Shown here in pieces: positions 1-9,017 of a DNA stretch of 64,000 bases. Positions within the stretch are counted from its first letter, which is position 1; each line of letters opens with the position of its first letter. The stretch comes from Hyphomicrobiales bacterium (GTDB lineage: Bacteria; Pseudomonadota; Alphaproteobacteria; Rhizobiales; Rhizobiaceae). Below the pieces are notes generated by a model. That model worked only from the letters and a program-made list of their open reading frames with translations, did no database searches and was not told the origin of the DNA. The stretch spans positions 1 to 64,000 of the forward strand of contig UCJU01000012.1 of the NCBI GenBank assembly GCA_900472925.1, given 5' to 3'. A program made the position numbers and the translations under genes.

Positions 1-424
1 GGCCGGGGCTGGCGGGTGCGGACCTTGCGGAGAACGGATCGATCCTTCCGCCGCTTGATGATCGGGGCGGGAGCAAATCGAAGGCAGGTGTGGCTGAACT
101 GGCAGGGTGCTTTTCTCGCAAGGGAGAAGCGCCACCCGGATGGGAAGGGTCGGACCTTGGCTATGTCCGACCGGTTCTCCGGCAAGGTTTCCCCTTCGCC
201 GTCCGGGTTCTGCCAGCCGTGGCAAGAGGATTGCTGTTTGGCCAAAAGAGCCGAACGGGGCGCTGAGAGGTGCCATTCTTAGACTACCCAACGAGGCAGC
301 TTGCAGCGCCCCGTCCGACATACCATGGCCGCAAATGGCGATGGGCAGTGAGAATAGATCAAGCCACGGGCAGGTGCTGCCGCGTGAACGGCGAAGCGTG
401 TCCAAGCGGTGGACGGTTTTTTGA
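1..424 (+). ncRNA. candidate structured RNA, 5' part outside window
   Basis: No reading frame here resembles a protein, but the + strand contains well-formed nested stems. Bases 99-105 pair with 210-216. 135-143 pair with 199-207 (one G-U). 148-155 pair perfectly with 165-172 around a 9-base loop. 109-117 pair with 122-130 around a GCAA tetraloop. 256-265 pair perfectly with 304-313 (CGGGGCGCTG/CAGCGCCCCG). A short GTCC/GGAC hairpin (400-403, 411-414) followed by six T at 417-422 could end the transcript. I looked for the hallmark motifs of RNase P RNA, tmRNA and 4.5S RNA and did not find them, so no family is assigned. The 5' end may lie left of the window. A decayed gene or a strongly structured leader are alternatives. 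Confidence 0.4.
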
Positions 425-492
425 CAGCGATGGATTTGGTGTTGCTGCGCGGTGCGGTGTGCTCGTGTTGCTGGCTCAGCGGGTGTGGCTTA

Positions 493-648
493 CCCCCCTC
501 TGGCCTGCCGGGCATCTCCCCCTAAAGGAGGGAGATTCCGCAAGAAGCAAACACGTCGCTTCACCCGTGACGTTCGAAATGGCCGAGGGCTTGTCCACTT
601 GCCGATCTCCCCACCTGTGGGGGAGATGGCCGGCAGGCCAGAGGGGGG
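493..648. repeat. RIME-like palindromic intergenic element, copy 1
   Basis: Bases 493-522 and 618-648 are near-perfect reverse complements (CCCCCCTCTGGCCTGCCGGG against its complement). Each arm also carries its own small hairpin of the ATCTCCCC...GGGGGAGAT type (513-535 and 604-626). A second copy with the same arms lies at 7935-8080. The design of two large palindromes facing each other around about 80-100 bases matches the rhizobial intergenic mosaic elements (RIME) known from Sinorhizobium, Rhizobium and Agrobacterium. The family name is from memory, not from a search. It fills the space between the RNA candidate and dapF; no gene is seen in it. Confidence 0.75.
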
Positions 649-761
649 CGATCTTGCTCCGGCGTCAGCGATACATACCGCCATCTTCACCTCCGCCACA
701 CTGGTAATTCCGCACCATTTCCGCCATATAAGGTCGAAACATGCAGAACAGGTCGCACACC

Positions 762-1664
762 ATGGAAAACACGGTCGAATTCGCGAAGATGAACGGGCTT
801 GGCAACAAGATTCTCGTCGTCGATATGCGCGGCCGCAAGGATATGGTCACACCGCAGGCGGCAATTGCGCTGAATGCCGATCCGGAAACTGCGTTCGACC
901 AGATCATGGCCATCCACGATCCGCGTGCGCAGGGAACGGACGCCTATATCGACATTCTCAATTGCGATGGCACGAAGGCGCAGGCCTGCGGAAACGGCAC
1001 ACGCTGCGTCGTGCAGGCGCTGGCCTCAGAGACCGGCAAGAAGACCTTCACCTTCCAAACCGTGGCGGGCATTTTAAACGCCAGCGAGCATGAAGACGGC
1101 ATGATATCCGTCGATATGGGCATGCCGCGCTTTGCCTGGAACGATATTCCGCTCGCGGAAGAATTCCACGATACCAGCCGCATCGAGCTTCAGATCGGGC
1201 CGATCGACAACCCCGTGCTGCATTCGCCCGCCGTCATGTCGATGGGCAATCCCCATGCGGTTTTCTGGGTCAACAGCGATCCGATGGCGTTCGATCTCGA
1301 TCGTTTCGGGCCGTTGCTCGAAAGCCACCCGATGTTTCCCGAAAAGGCCAATATCACGCTCGCGCAGGTCATCTCCGACACCGCCCTGCGCACCCGGACC
1401 TTCGAGCGTGGCGCCGGGCTGACATTGGCCTGCGGGTCGGCTGCCTGCGCCGCAGCCGTCTCCGCTGCCCGCACGGGCCGCACCGGTCGCACCGTCGATA
1501 TCGATGTTGCCTCCAGCCCGGTTCGCATTCCACTCACCATCGAATGGCGCGAAGACAACCACGTCGTCATGACCGGCCCCGCCGAATGGGAGTGGGCTGG
1601 CAGCGTCGATCCCGTCATCGGCACGTGGACACGCGATGCCGCGCAAGAACAGGCGGCTTTATGA
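762..1664 (+). CDS. dapF: diaminopimelate epimerase DapF
   Basis: Interconverts LL- and meso-2,6-diaminopimelate in the cytoplasm, the last step before lysine and the source of the peptidoglycan cross-linking residue. The 300-residue product has the family's opening (FAKMNGLGN) and both catalytic cysteines in their motifs: Cys76 in ACGNGTRC and Cys224 in ACGSAAC. I chose the ATG at 762 because the family starts just before FAKMNGLGN; an in-frame ATG at 741 would add seven residues. The stop overlaps the mtaB start (ATGA at 1661-1664), so the two are probably translationally coupled and head a + strand operon. Confidence 0.95.
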   Translation: MENTVEFAKMNGLGNKILVVDMRGRKDMVTPQAAIALNADPETAFDQIMAIHDPRAQGTDAYIDILNCDGTKAQACGNGTRCVVQALASETGKKTFTFQTVAGILNASEHEDGMISVDMGMPRFAWNDIPLAEEFHDTSRIELQIGPIDNPVLHSPAVMSMGNPHAVFWVNSDPMAFDLDRFGPLLESHPMFPEKANITLAQVISDTALRTRTFERGAGLTLACGSAACAAAVSAARTGRTGRTVDIDVASSPVRIPLTIEWREDNHVVMTGPAEWEWAGSVDPVIGTWTRDAAQEQAAL

Positions 1665-2935
1665 GTGGCGTCGAGGTCATAACCTTCGGCTGCCGCCTCA
1701 ACACCTACGAATCGGAAGTGATGCGGGCTGAGGCCGAAAAGGCGGGGTTGAACAATGCCGTTCTGGTCAACACATGCGCCGTCACCGGCGAAGCTGTGCG
1801 TCAGGCACGTTCCGCCATCCGCCGTGCCCGCCGGGAAAATCCTCATGCGCGCATCATCGTCACCGGCTGTGCTGCGCAGACGGAAAAACAGACCTTTGCC
1901 GAGATGGCGGAGGTCGATGCCGTGCTGGGCAATGAGGAGAAGCTGAAAAGCGCCTCCTACCGCGCTTTGCCGGATTTCGGGGTATCGGCGGAAGAAAAGC
2001 TGCGCGTCAACGATATCATGAGCATCAAGGCCACCGCGCCGCAGATGATCAAGCATATCGACGGGCATGTGCGCGCCTTCATTCAGGTTCAAAACGGCTG
2101 CGACCATCGCTGCACCTTCTGCATCATTCCCTATGGTCGCGGCAATTCCCGCTCCGTCCCCATGGGTGCCGTGGTCGAACAGGCCCGCAAGCTGACCGAA
2201 AACGGCTATTGTGAAATCGTGCTGACGGGTGTGGACGCCACAAGCTACGGTGCAGATCTTCCCGGTGAACCGTCGCTCGGCTACCTCGCCAAGACGCTGT
2301 TGAAGCAGGTGCCGGAGATTTTGCGCCTTCGCCTCTCCTCGATCGACAGCATCGAGGCCGACACGCATCTCATGGACCTGATTGCGGATGAGCCGCGCTT
2401 CATGCCGCATCTGCATCTCTCGCTCCAGCATGGCGATGACATGATCCTCAAACGCATGAAGCGCCGCCACATGCGCGCCGATGCCATTGCCTTCTGTCAT
2501 CAGGTCAGATCGTTGAGACCCGAAATCGCCTTCGGTGCGGATATGATCGCCGGTTTTCCCACCGAGACAGAAGAGATGTTCGAAAATGCCGCGACGCTGG
2601 CGGAAGAATGCGGCATCTCCAGCCTGCACGTATTCCCCTACAGCCCGCGCCCCGGCACACCGGCTGCGCGCATGCCGCAACTGGACCGTGGGCTGATCAA
2701 GCAGCGCGCCGCCCGGCTTCGTGAGCGCGGCAATATCTTGAGCCATGCGCATCTCGACCGAATGGTCGGCACCGAGCAGACCATTCTTGTCGAAAACCGG
2801 GGCTTTGCCCACACCAACAATTTCACGCTCGTTGCAGCACCCGATCTTGCCGCCCGCACACTTGCGCAGGTGCGGATTACCGGTCACAACGGGAAACACC
2901 TGAATATGCAATGTCTGGCTGCGCAGGCAGCCTGA
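1661..2935 (+). CDS. mtaB: tRNA t6A37 methylthiotransferase MtaB
   Basis: A radical-SAM methylthiotransferase of the MiaB/MtaB family, expected to convert t6A to ms2t6A at position 37 of tRNAs reading ANN codons. The 424-residue product has an N-terminal UPF0004 domain ([10 protein letters not shown] at about 9-18, with further cysteines in NTCAVT and TGCAAQ for the second cluster). The radical-SAM signature is CxxxCxxC (Cys147, Cys151, Cys154 in CDHRCTFC), and a TRAM-like C-terminus follows. The ATG at 1661 overlaps the dapF stop; reading further upstream would run inside dapF. ftsY follows after 20 bases. Assignment to MtaB rather than MiaB rests on the NTCAVT/CRLNTYE pattern and shorter length. 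Confidence 0.92.
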   Translation: MSGVEVITFGCRLNTYESEVMRAEAEKAGLNNAVLVNTCAVTGEAVRQARSAIRRARRENPHARIIVTGCAAQTEKQTFAEMAEVDAVLGNEEKLKSASYRALPDFGVSAEEKLRVNDIMSIKATAPQMIKHIDGHVRAFIQVQNGCDHRCTFCIIPYGRGNSRSVPMGAVVEQARKLTENGYCEIVLTGVDATSYGADLPGEPSLGYLAKTLLKQVPEILRLRLSSIDSIEADTHLMDLIADEPRFMPHLHLSLQHGDDMILKRMKRRHMRADAIAFCHQVRSLRPEIAFGADMIAGFPTETEEMFENAATLAEECGISSLHVFPYSPRPGTPAARMPQLDRGLIKQRAARLRERGNILSHAHLDRMVGTEQTILVENRGFAHTNNFTLVAAPDLAARTLAQVRITGHNGKHLNMQCLAAQAA

Positions 2936-2955
2936 CGGAACGATACGGAACGATC

Positions 2956-4368
2956 ATGGCCCTCGGCTTCATCAAAAAAGTCTTCTCCTTCGGCAAGGAC
3001 AAGACCGAGACGGACAAGCCGGAAAGCGATGCAACCTTTGAAGAGGTTCTGATCGAAGCCGAGGCGCATACGCCTGTGGCGCAAGACCCCGTTTCCGACC
3101 TCGAAATGGAAACCGCAGGCGGCCCCGCGCCGGATACGGACAGCGATCCCGCGCCGCTGCAGGACGAAACAGAAGAAGACGCGTCCCTCCTTCCCGGCCC
3201 TGAACAGGCTGGCGATATGGGCCTGGTGCCGCTTTCGCTTCTGCAAGCGGAAGCCGAAGCGCAGGACCCCGTCGATATCGACGCGCCACTCGACACCGTG
3301 GCCATGGACGCACTTCTGGATGAGGCGGAAGCCGTGACCGCCAGCGAAGCCGACACGACCGAGGCTGTTTCCGCACCAGCGCCATCCGCTCTGCCAAAGG
3401 GCTTTTCCTTGCCAAGCGAGCGGGTTGTGCCGGTCGAAGCCGCACCCGAGCAGAAACTGAGCTGGTTCCAGCGCCTGCGCGCCGGTCTCTCACGCACCTC
3501 GACGCAACTGACCAGCCAGATTTCGGCACTGTTCACAAAGCGCAAGCTGGATGAAGACACGCTGGATGAGCTGGAGGATCTGCTGATCCAGTCGGATCTC
3601 GGCCTGGAAACTGCCATGCGCATCACCGGCGCCTTGTCGTCGGAACGTTACGGCAAGGATGTCAGCGGCGAAGATGTGGCGCGTATCATGGCCGGTGAAA
3701 TCACCAAGGTTCTGACACCCGTCGCCAAACCGCTGGAACTCGATCTGTCGCACAAGCCGCACGTCATTCTCGTCGTCGGCGTCAACGGCACGGGCAAGAC
3801 CACGACAATCGGCAAGCTTGCAGCAAAACTCTCCGGCTCCGGCCTCAAGGTCATGCTGGCGGCAGGCGATACGTTCCGCGCCGCCGCAATCGAGCAGCTG
3901 AAGATCTGGGCCGACCGTACCGGATCGGAATTCATCGGCACCAAGCTCGGTGCCGATGCCGCCGGTCTCGCCTATGATGCCTTCGAGCAGGCACGGACGA
4001 AAAAGTGTGACGTGCTCATCATCGATACGGCTGGCCGCTTGCAGAACAAGACCGAGCTGATGGACGAGCTTGAGAAGATCGTTCGCGTTCTGGGCAAACT
4101 CGATCCGGACGCGCCGCACACGGTGTTGCAGACGCTGGACGCGACGACGGGCCAGAATGCCCTCAACCAAGTGGAGATATTCCGCAATGTGGCGGGCGTG
4201 TCCGGCCTCATAATGACAAAATTGGATGGCACGGCCCGCGGCGGTATCCTCGTTGCCATCGCTGCCAAACACAAATTGCCGGTCTATTTCATCGGCGTCG
4301 GCGAAGGCGTGGAGGATCTGGAGCCATTCGAGGCGGAAGATTTCGCCAAAGCGATTGCGGGAGTATGA
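2956..4368 (+). CDS. ftsY: signal recognition particle receptor FtsY
   Basis: The GTPase that docks the SRP-ribosome complex at the inner membrane. The 470-residue product begins with a basic amphipathic stretch ([15 protein letters not shown]). An acidic Glu/Asp/Pro-rich A domain follows to about residue 150, then the NG domain. G motifs are visible: [10 protein letters not shown] near 275-284, DTAGR at 357-361 and TKLDG at 421-425. The start at 2956 places [10 protein letters not shown] at the N-terminus, as in related FtsY proteins; an upstream ATG at 2911 would overlap mtaB. The acidic linker differs from other families only in being low complexity. The stop overlaps the next gene by four bases. 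Confidence 0.96.
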   Translation: MALGFIKKVFSFGKDKTETDKPESDATFEEVLIEAEAHTPVAQDPVSDLEMETAGGPAPDTDSDPAPLQDETEEDASLLPGPEQAGDMGLVPLSLLQAEAEAQDPVDIDAPLDTVAMDALLDEAEAVTASEADTTEAVSAPAPSALPKGFSLPSERVVPVEAAPEQKLSWFQRLRAGLSRTSTQLTSQISALFTKRKLDEDTLDELEDLLIQSDLGLETAMRITGALSSERYGKDVSGEDVARIMAGEITKVLTPVAKPLELDLSHKPHVILVVGVNGTGKTTTIGKLAAKLSGSGLKVMLAAGDTFRAAAIEQLKIWADRTGSEFIGTKLGADAAGLAYDAFEQARTKKCDVLIIDTAGRLQNKTELMDELEKIVRVLGKLDPDAPHTVLQTLDATTGQNALNQVEIFRNVAGVSGLIMTKLDGTARGGILVAIAAKHKLPVYFIGVGEGVEDLEPFEAEDFAKAIAGV

Positions 4369-5021
4369 GTATGGACGTGGAAAGCAATCAGCGCGAAAGC
4401 GAAAAAATGGTCCGCGAGATCAGCCCGCTGCTGAAATTCGTGCTGGAGCTGGGGCCGCTGGTCGTGTTCTTCTTCGCCAATTCGCGTGGTGAATGGCTGG
4501 CAAAGACATTTCCCGTGCTGACGGAATTCGGCGGTCCGATCTTCATTGCCACGGGCCTCTTCATGATCGCCACGGCCTTAGCACTGACCGTTTCGTGGAT
4601 TCTCACCCGCACCTGGCCGATGATGCCGTTGATCTCGGGTATCGTCGTCCTCGTCTTCGGCGCACTGACGCTGTATCTGCAAAACGATACCTTCATCAAG
4701 ATGAAGCCGACGATCGTCAACACGCTGTTCGGCGTCATCCTGTTGGGCGGACTGCTGTTTGGCCATTCCTTGCTGGGTTATGTCTTCAATTCCGCCTTCA
4801 AGCTGAACGACGAAGGCTGGCGCAAGCTGACCTTTCGGTGGGGCTTCTTCTTCCTGTTTCTGGCCGTCCTGAACGAAGTCGTCTGGCGCGGCTTTTCCAC
4901 CGATACATGGGTCGCCTTCAAGGTCTGGGGCACCATGCCCATCACCATCCTCTTCACCATGGCGCAGATGCCGCTCATCATGAAACACTCGACCGAGCCG
5001 TTGACGAAAGACAAGAAATGA
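4365..5021 (+). CDS. yciB: septation protein A / YciB family
   Basis: A 218-residue inner-membrane protein with five to six hydrophobic segments and the IspA/YciB hallmarks [18 protein letters not shown] near residue 22 and an NEVVWR motif near 170 followed by WVAFKVWG. The family affects septation and envelope integrity; its molecular activity is not settled. The ATG at 4365 lies in the ftsY stop (ATGA); a second ATG at 4371 is an alternative start. In many alphaproteobacteria this gene directly follows ftsY, which supports the call. The next gene starts inside its stop codon (ATGA at 5018-5021). Confidence 0.93.
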   Translation: MSMDVESNQRESEKMVREISPLLKFVLELGPLVVFFFANSRGEWLAKTFPVLTEFGGPIFIATGLFMIATALALTVSWILTRTWPMMPLISGIVVLVFGALTLYLQNDTFIKMKPTIVNTLFGVILLGGLLFGHSLLGYVFNSAFKLNDEGWRKLTFRWGFFFLFLAVLNEVVWRGFSTDTWVAFKVWGTMPITILFTMAQMPLIMKHSTEPLTKDKK

Positions 5022-5614
5022 CCCCTGCGCAGATGCACGGCACCCGCCCCTCCTCCCACATCTGGTTTGGGGTGGCCGCAGGGATTCTGCTTTTTCAGAT
5101 CGTCATTCTCTATGTCATGGGCCGCGTACCCATCTGCGAATGCGGCTATGTGAAGCTGTTCGAACCGGGGGTGAATACACCGGGCAATTCGCAGCATCTG
5201 GCCGATTGGTACACACCGTCGCACATCATCCACGGCTTCCTGTTCTACGGACTGGCATGGCTGCTGTTTCGCAGACAGTCGATCGGTTTCCGTCTGTCAT
5301 TCGCCGTCCTGATCGAAGCGGCCTGGGAGCTACTTGAGAATTCGCCCATCATCATCGACCGCTATCGCACCGCCACCATGGCGCTGGGATACAGCGGCGA
5401 CAGCATCATCAATTCGGCGATGGACACGGTGTTCATGGTGCTCGGCTTCTTCTTCGCCGCCCGCGTGCCGATCTGGCTGACCATCGTGATTGCGATCTTC
5501 TTCGAGATTTTTACCGGTTGGCTGATCCGCGATAACCTGACCTTGAATGTCGTGATGCTGGTCGCCCCCATCGACGCCATCAAGGAATGGCAGAATGCGC
5601 TTCCGACACCTTAG
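5018..5614 (+). CDS. DUF2585 family membrane protein
   Basis: A 198-residue membrane protein with about five hydrophobic segments, including one near 15-35 ([20 protein letters not shown]) and others near 70-85, 130-150 and 150-175. Landmarks of the DUF2585 family are the segment [12 protein letters not shown], the motif [15 protein letters not shown], and [14 protein letters not shown]. Function is unknown. It is the last gene of the dapF-mtaB-ftsY-yciB run, coupled to yciB by a four-base overlap, and ends two bases before the ccmG stop on the opposite strand, so the two operons converge with no spacer. The conserved His and Glu in its loops would suit a polar-headgroup enzyme, but that is speculation. 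Confidence 0.85.
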   Translation: MTPAQMHGTRPSSHIWFGVAAGILLFQIVILYVMGRVPICECGYVKLFEPGVNTPGNSQHLADWYTPSHIIHGFLFYGLAWLLFRRQSIGFRLSFAVLIEAAWELLENSPIIIDRYRTATMALGYSGDSIINSAMDTVFMVLGFFFAARVPIWLTIVIAIFFEIFTGWLIRDNLTLNVVMLVAPIDAIKEWQNALPTP

Positions 5615-5616
5615 TC

Positions 5617-6219
5617 TCAGTCGGCAGCAGCGGCTTTCTCGATGGCTGGAATCATGTCGCGCTCGTAGGTCGCAGCATCGATAGGCCCGACCTTCTTATA
5701 GACGATGGTGCCGTCCCTGCCGACGAGATAGGTCTCGGGAATGCCATAGACGCCCCAGTCGATGGCAGCCCGACCATTCGGATCAATGCCGATCGCGGCA
5801 TAGGGATTTCCCAGTTCGCCCAGGAACCGCAGCGCGTTGTCGGACTTGTCCTTGTAGTTGATGCCGACGATGTTCAAACGCTCATCCTTGGCCAGTTCCT
5901 TCAACATCGGATGCTCCTGCCGACACGGCACACACCACGACGCAAATACATTGACCAGCGTCAACCTGCCCTTGATGGCTGCGTCATTGAGCGCAGGAAC
6001 CTGAGCGCCCTCAAGCGGCGGCAATGACAGCGACGGTGCCTTGGTATTGAGCAAAGCCGACGGAATGGCGCTGACATCAAGACCATTGATATCCTGCTCG
6101 TAGAGCATCTTCGCAGCGATGGCGGCGAAGCCGGCAAAAGCAAGCAGTGGCAACAGCGCCAGGATATAACGTGATTTCTTGCCCGAGGGCGCGGGAGGTA
6201 TCTGCGTGTCTTTCATCAT
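5617..6219 (-). CDS. ccmG: thiol:disulfide interchange protein CcmG/DsbE (CycY)
   Basis: A membrane-anchored periplasmic thioredoxin that reduces apocytochrome c cysteines before heme attachment. The 200-residue product has one N-terminal membrane anchor (about 17-38), then a thioredoxin fold with the active site WCVPCRQEHP, the family's acidic insert, and a cis-proline region GIPETYLV. It is the last gene of the - strand ccm set. Its start overlaps the ccmD stop; ATG codons at 6219 and 6216 are both possible. Confidence 0.95.
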   Translation of the reverse strand: MMKDTQIPPAPSGKKSRYILALLPLLAFAGFAAIAAKMLYEQDINGLDVSAIPSALLNTKAPSLSLPPLEGAQVPALNDAAIKGRLTLVNVFASWCVPCRQEHPMLKELAKDERLNIVGINYKDKSDNALRFLGELGNPYAAIGIDPNGRAAIDWGVYGIPETYLVGRDGTIVYKKVGPIDAATYERDMIPAIEKAAAAD

Positions 6220-6392
6220 GATTTCGGTTGCTCCGCGGTCGCAGCGCGGCCCCTGCGACGAATACCGGAGGCTTCGAGCTCAGCCATTTCACGCTTGCGA
6301 GCACGCCCGTCGATCGTGATCCAGAAGATGAGTATGGCAACGATCAGCCCCGTCAAGCCATAGGACATGGCGATATAAAATGCGTGGCTCAT
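6216..6392 (-). CDS. ccmD: heme exporter protein CcmD
   Basis: A 58-residue single-span membrane protein translated from the ATG at 6392 to TGA at 6216-6218. It reads MSHAFYIAMSYGLTGLIVAI, then a Trp-containing span end and a basic tail beginning DGRARKRE. This is the normal shape of CcmD: a short N-terminus, one transmembrane helix at about 10-28, and a charged cytoplasmic tail. CcmD helps release holo-CcmE from the CcmABC complex. Its position between ccmC and ccmG, with four-base overlaps on both sides, makes the call secure despite the small size. Confidence 0.92.
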   Translation of the reverse strand: MSHAFYIAMSYGLTGLIVAILIFWITIDGRARKREMAELEASGIRRRGRAATAEQPKS

Positions 6393-7159
6393 GACGTGGC
6401 ACTCTCCCGACTTGCCATGCGCGCAGCCAGTCGACGCTGGACGGAAACGCGCCTGCGCCAGATTTCATTGCGCATGGCAGCGATATGCAATGTGAAGAAC
6501 AGCAATGTGAAGCCGATGGCCATGGTCAGCAGCGGCCATAGAAATTCAGAGGCTATGGCGGGACCACCGAGGCGAAGAACGCTGGCTGGCTGATGCAACG
6601 TGTTCCACCACTCGACCGAGAATTTGATGATCGGAATATTGACGAAGCCGACAAGGATCAACACGGCGCTGACACGCGCCGCCCTAGAGGGGTCGTCCAT
6701 GGCCTTGTTGAAGGCTATAAGGCCGAGATACATCAGAAACAGAATGAAAACCGATGTCAGCCGCGCATCCCACACCCACCATGTTCCCCACATGGGCTTG
6801 CCCCACAGCGAGCCGGTCACGAGCGCAATCAGCGTAAAAGCAGCACCAATGGGCGTTGCGGATTTGTGGGCGACATCCGCCAGCGGATGCCGCCAGACCA
6901 GGGTGCCAATCGCCGCCACAGCCATGACCGTATAACACATCATCGAAAGCCAGGCGGCGGGCACATGCACATACATGATGCGCACCGTATTGCCCTGCTG
7001 GTAATCGCTATCGGTGGCGAAGGCCATATATAGGCCAGCCGCCAGACAAAGCGCGGATAGCGCTGCGAGCCACGGCAAAATGCGAGAGGCCAATGCCAGA
7101 AACCGCGTCGGGTTGGCAAGGTCGCTGAACTTGGTAATGGCAAGGCTCTTGTCGCTCAT
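6389..7159 (-). CDS. ccmC: heme ABC transporter permease CcmC
   Basis: An inner-membrane protein that presents heme to the chaperone CcmE. The 256-residue product has six hydrophobic segments and the tryptophan-rich heme-handling motif of the family (GTWWVWDARLTS near residue 120), with the conserved histidine in the periplasmic loop (YVHVPAAWLSM near 60) and a second near 185. The stop overlaps the ccmD start. 45 bases separate it from ccmB upstream. Confidence 0.95.
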   Translation of the reverse strand: MSDKSLAITKFSDLANPTRFLALASRILPWLAALSALCLAAGLYMAFATDSDYQQGNTVRIMYVHVPAAWLSMMCYTVMAVAAIGTLVWRHPLADVAHKSATPIGAAFTLIALVTGSLWGKPMWGTWWVWDARLTSVFILFLMYLGLIAFNKAMDDPSRAARVSAVLILVGFVNIPIIKFSVEWWNTLHQPASVLRLGGPAIASEFLWPLLTMAIGFTLLFFTLHIAAMRNEIWRRRVSVQRRLAARMASRESATS

Positions 7160-7204
7160 GGCGTCTTTCTACAGTGAGACCGGGATGACGGCAATTGATC
7201 CTCA

Positions 7205-7864
7205 TCAATCCATCGAACTGCGCAATGCCAAAGCAGCGAAGAACGGCCCCACGACCGATGAAAAAAGTGTGATTGCGATCAGGATCAGGAAGGGTGGCAT
7301 GAACGGTGCCGGGTCCTGAACCGCAGCATAGGAGGCGCTGACCCCGAAGATCAGTACCGGAATGCACAACGGCAGCACGAGGATGGATACGAGCAACCCA
7401 CCGCGCGGCAGGGCCACAGCCACCGCCGCACCGACCGCACCGATGAAGGTCAGCGCCGGTGAGCCGACCAGCAAGGTCAACATGACGGCACCGATGGCAA
7501 CCTCGCTCATATTCATGAACAGCCCCAAAAGCGGCGACGCGATGACAAGCGGCAGACTGGTCGCCGTCCAGTGCGCCAGGCATTTGACCAGCACGGTCAG
7601 GACGAGCGGATCTTCCTGCATGAGAATGAGATCGAGCGAACCATCGTCGCGTTCCGCCTGAAACAGACGGTCAAGACCCAGAAGTGCCGCCAAGAGCGCG
7701 CCAATCCAGACGATGGCGGGGCCGATGCGCGACAGCAGATTGAGATCCGGTCCGACGCCAAAGGGAATGACAGCGACCACGGTCATGAAGAAAAGAACGC
7801 CGATGAGCGCACCACCGCCCGCGCGGATGGAAAGTTTGAGGTCGCGGAGGAAGAGGGCGTTCAT
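7205..7864 (-). CDS. ccmB: heme exporter protein CcmB
   Basis: The membrane subunit of the CcmAB ATPase, which drives release of heme-loaded CcmE. The 219-residue protein opens MNALFLRDLKLSIR and contains six hydrophobic segments. The motif LDRLFQAERDDGSLDLI near 70-85 is typical of CcmB and contacts the ATPase. I placed the start at 7864; reading upstream to 7963 would enter the palindromic element. A 241-base gap, filled mainly by that element, separates it from ccmA. Confidence 0.95.
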   Translation of the reverse strand: MNALFLRDLKLSIRAGGGALIGVLFFMTVVAVIPFGVGPDLNLLSRIGPAIVWIGALLAALLGLDRLFQAERDDGSLDLILMQEDPLVLTVLVKCLAHWTATSLPLVIASPLLGLFMNMSEVAIGAVMLTLLVGSPALTFIGAVGAAVAVALPRGGLLVSILVLPLCIPVLIFGVSASYAAVQDPAPFMPPFLILIAITLFSSVVGPFFAALALRSSMD

Positions 7865-7934
7865 GAGGTGATTTTCCACATGGAGGACATGCCGCGCCGA
7901 GTGGATGACGGATGGGTTCGGTGGGTGTGGCTTT

Positions 7935-8080
7935 CCCCCTCTGCCTGCCGGCATCTCCCCCACAAGGGGGGAGAGGAGGATGCGCCGACATCAACCCATA
8001 TGAGACGTTTAATAAGGCCGAGGGGTCGCAGCAGTTTGTCTCCCCCCTTGTGGGGGAGATGCCCGGCAGGGCAGAGGGGG
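7935..8080. repeat. RIME-like palindromic intergenic element, copy 2
   Basis: Arms at 7935-7974 and 8039-8080 are near reverse complements (CCCCCTCTGCCTGCCGGCAT facing ATGCCCGGCAGGGCAGAGGG). Each holds an internal hairpin (CTCCCCCACAAGGGGGGAG and CTCCCCCCTTGTGGGGGAG). It shares its arms with copy 1 at 493-648 but has a different centre. It lies between ccmA and ccmB, inside what is normally a tightly packed operon. Transcripts crossing it would form a long hairpin. Confidence 0.78.
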
Positions 8081-8105
8081 CTCTTCGCAGCAATCTCGAC
8101 GCCCA

Positions 8106-8747
8106 TCACCAAACCTCCTTCACCTCAGCAAAGCCGTTCATCCGCAACTCCTGCGCACCCTCCAGCCCAAGCGGCTGATGGGTCGCGGCAATCACAATGC
8201 CACCTTTGGCCAGATGCGCCTTCACCAGCCCCGTGAACATCACATCCGCACTCGCATCCAACGCCGCCGTCGGCTCGTCCAATATCCAGATCGGTCGCCA
8301 TGCGACCAGCAGTTTTGCCATCGCGAATCGGCGCTGCTGACCGGCGGAGAGATAGCCGAACGGTAGATGCGTGATGCCGGAAAGACCGACAGCATCCGCA
8401 GCCTCTTCTATCGATAGCGAGTTGCCGCGGTTGAAATCACCGAGAAATTCCTTCCAGAAACGGAGGTTCTCGAAAACCGTCAGTTCCTGCTTCATTGCAT
8501 TCTTATGACCGAGATAATGACTGGCTTCACGGCCAAGCGTGTCTTTTTCAATTCCTTCGCCGGCTATCGTTACCAGACCCGCTTCCGGCTGCAAAAGCCC
8601 TGCAATAACGCGCAAAAGCGTGGACTTTCCCGACCCGTTTAGACCTGTCAAAACAAGAGCCTGCCCGCCTCTTAACTTGAAGGAAACATTCATGAATATC
8701 AAATCTTCGCCGCGACGGGCGGCGAGATTTTCTGCTGTCAGCAGCAT
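8106..8747 (-). CDS. ccmA: heme exporter ATP-binding protein CcmA
   Basis: The 213-residue cytoplasmic ATPase of the CcmABCD complex. Walker A is GLNGSGKST at about 36-44. The signature is LSAGQQRR, the variant usual in CcmA, and Walker B is IWILDEPTAALD. It is the first gene of the - strand ccm set, divergent from acnA. The distance to ccmB (241 bases) is unusual for this operon and is due to the palindromic element. Confidence 0.95.
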   Translation of the reverse strand: MLLTAENLAARRGEDLIFMNVSFKLRGGQALVLTGLNGSGKSTLLRVIAGLLQPEAGLVTIAGEGIEKDTLGREASHYLGHKNAMKQELTVFENLRFWKEFLGDFNRGNSLSIEEAADAVGLSGITHLPFGYLSAGQQRRFAMAKLLVAWRPIWILDEPTAALDASADVMFTGLVKAHLAKGGIVIAATHQPLGLEGAQELRMNGFAEVKEVW

Positions 8748-8853
8748 GGGATCATCTCGTTTAAGATTTTAATCATCTCGATGGCAAAAAAATCGATTAA
8801 GGTCGCCATCCGGTCTGGCACGTTTCTGAGAAATTATCTATATGGGTGTCAAC

Positions 8854-8872
8854 CACGCCAGCGGTCGGCGTG
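8854..8872. promoter_or_regulatory. inverted repeat in the ccmA/acnA divergent region
   Basis: A perfect CACGCC-N7-GGCGTG inverted repeat lies in the 270-base region between the divergent ccmA and acnA starts. It is the size of a dimer-binding operator, but I do not recognise the regulator. It could also be chance in GC-rich DNA. The rest of this region (8748-9017) shows no gene. Confidence 0.3.
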
Positions 8873-9017
8873 ATCATCATACGGCGCCGGACCTGACGTT
8901 GCGAAAGCAGCGTCTCGTGCGGACAGCGGAAATGACCGTACCCGCATCCTGATGTGCATCCGTGCACAGGGGTCCGCACGCGCGTGTTGGCTATCAGAGG
9001 AAGCGGGGTTTCTATCC

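Noticed and set aside
1-424. RNase P RNA, tmRNA or 4.5S RNA
   Set aside because: GGGAGCAAATCGAAGG at about 79-94 recalls an RNase P segment, but the conserved core and 3' motif are absent; no tRNA-like end or tag frame for tmRNA; no SRP loop motif.
16-707. Several overlapping open frames of 69-145 codons on both strands
   Set aside because: None has a recognisable domain, ribosome site or consistent codon use; the region is better explained by RNA-like pairing and a palindromic repeat.
1190-2911. Open frame of 573 codons on the - strand
   Set aside because: Runs antisense to dapF and mtaB; composition is that of a mirror frame in GC-rich genes and no domain is visible.
493-8080. Palindromic repeats as a CRISPR array or insertion-sequence ends
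   Set aside because: Only two distant copies, no regular spacers, no transposase and no target duplication visible.
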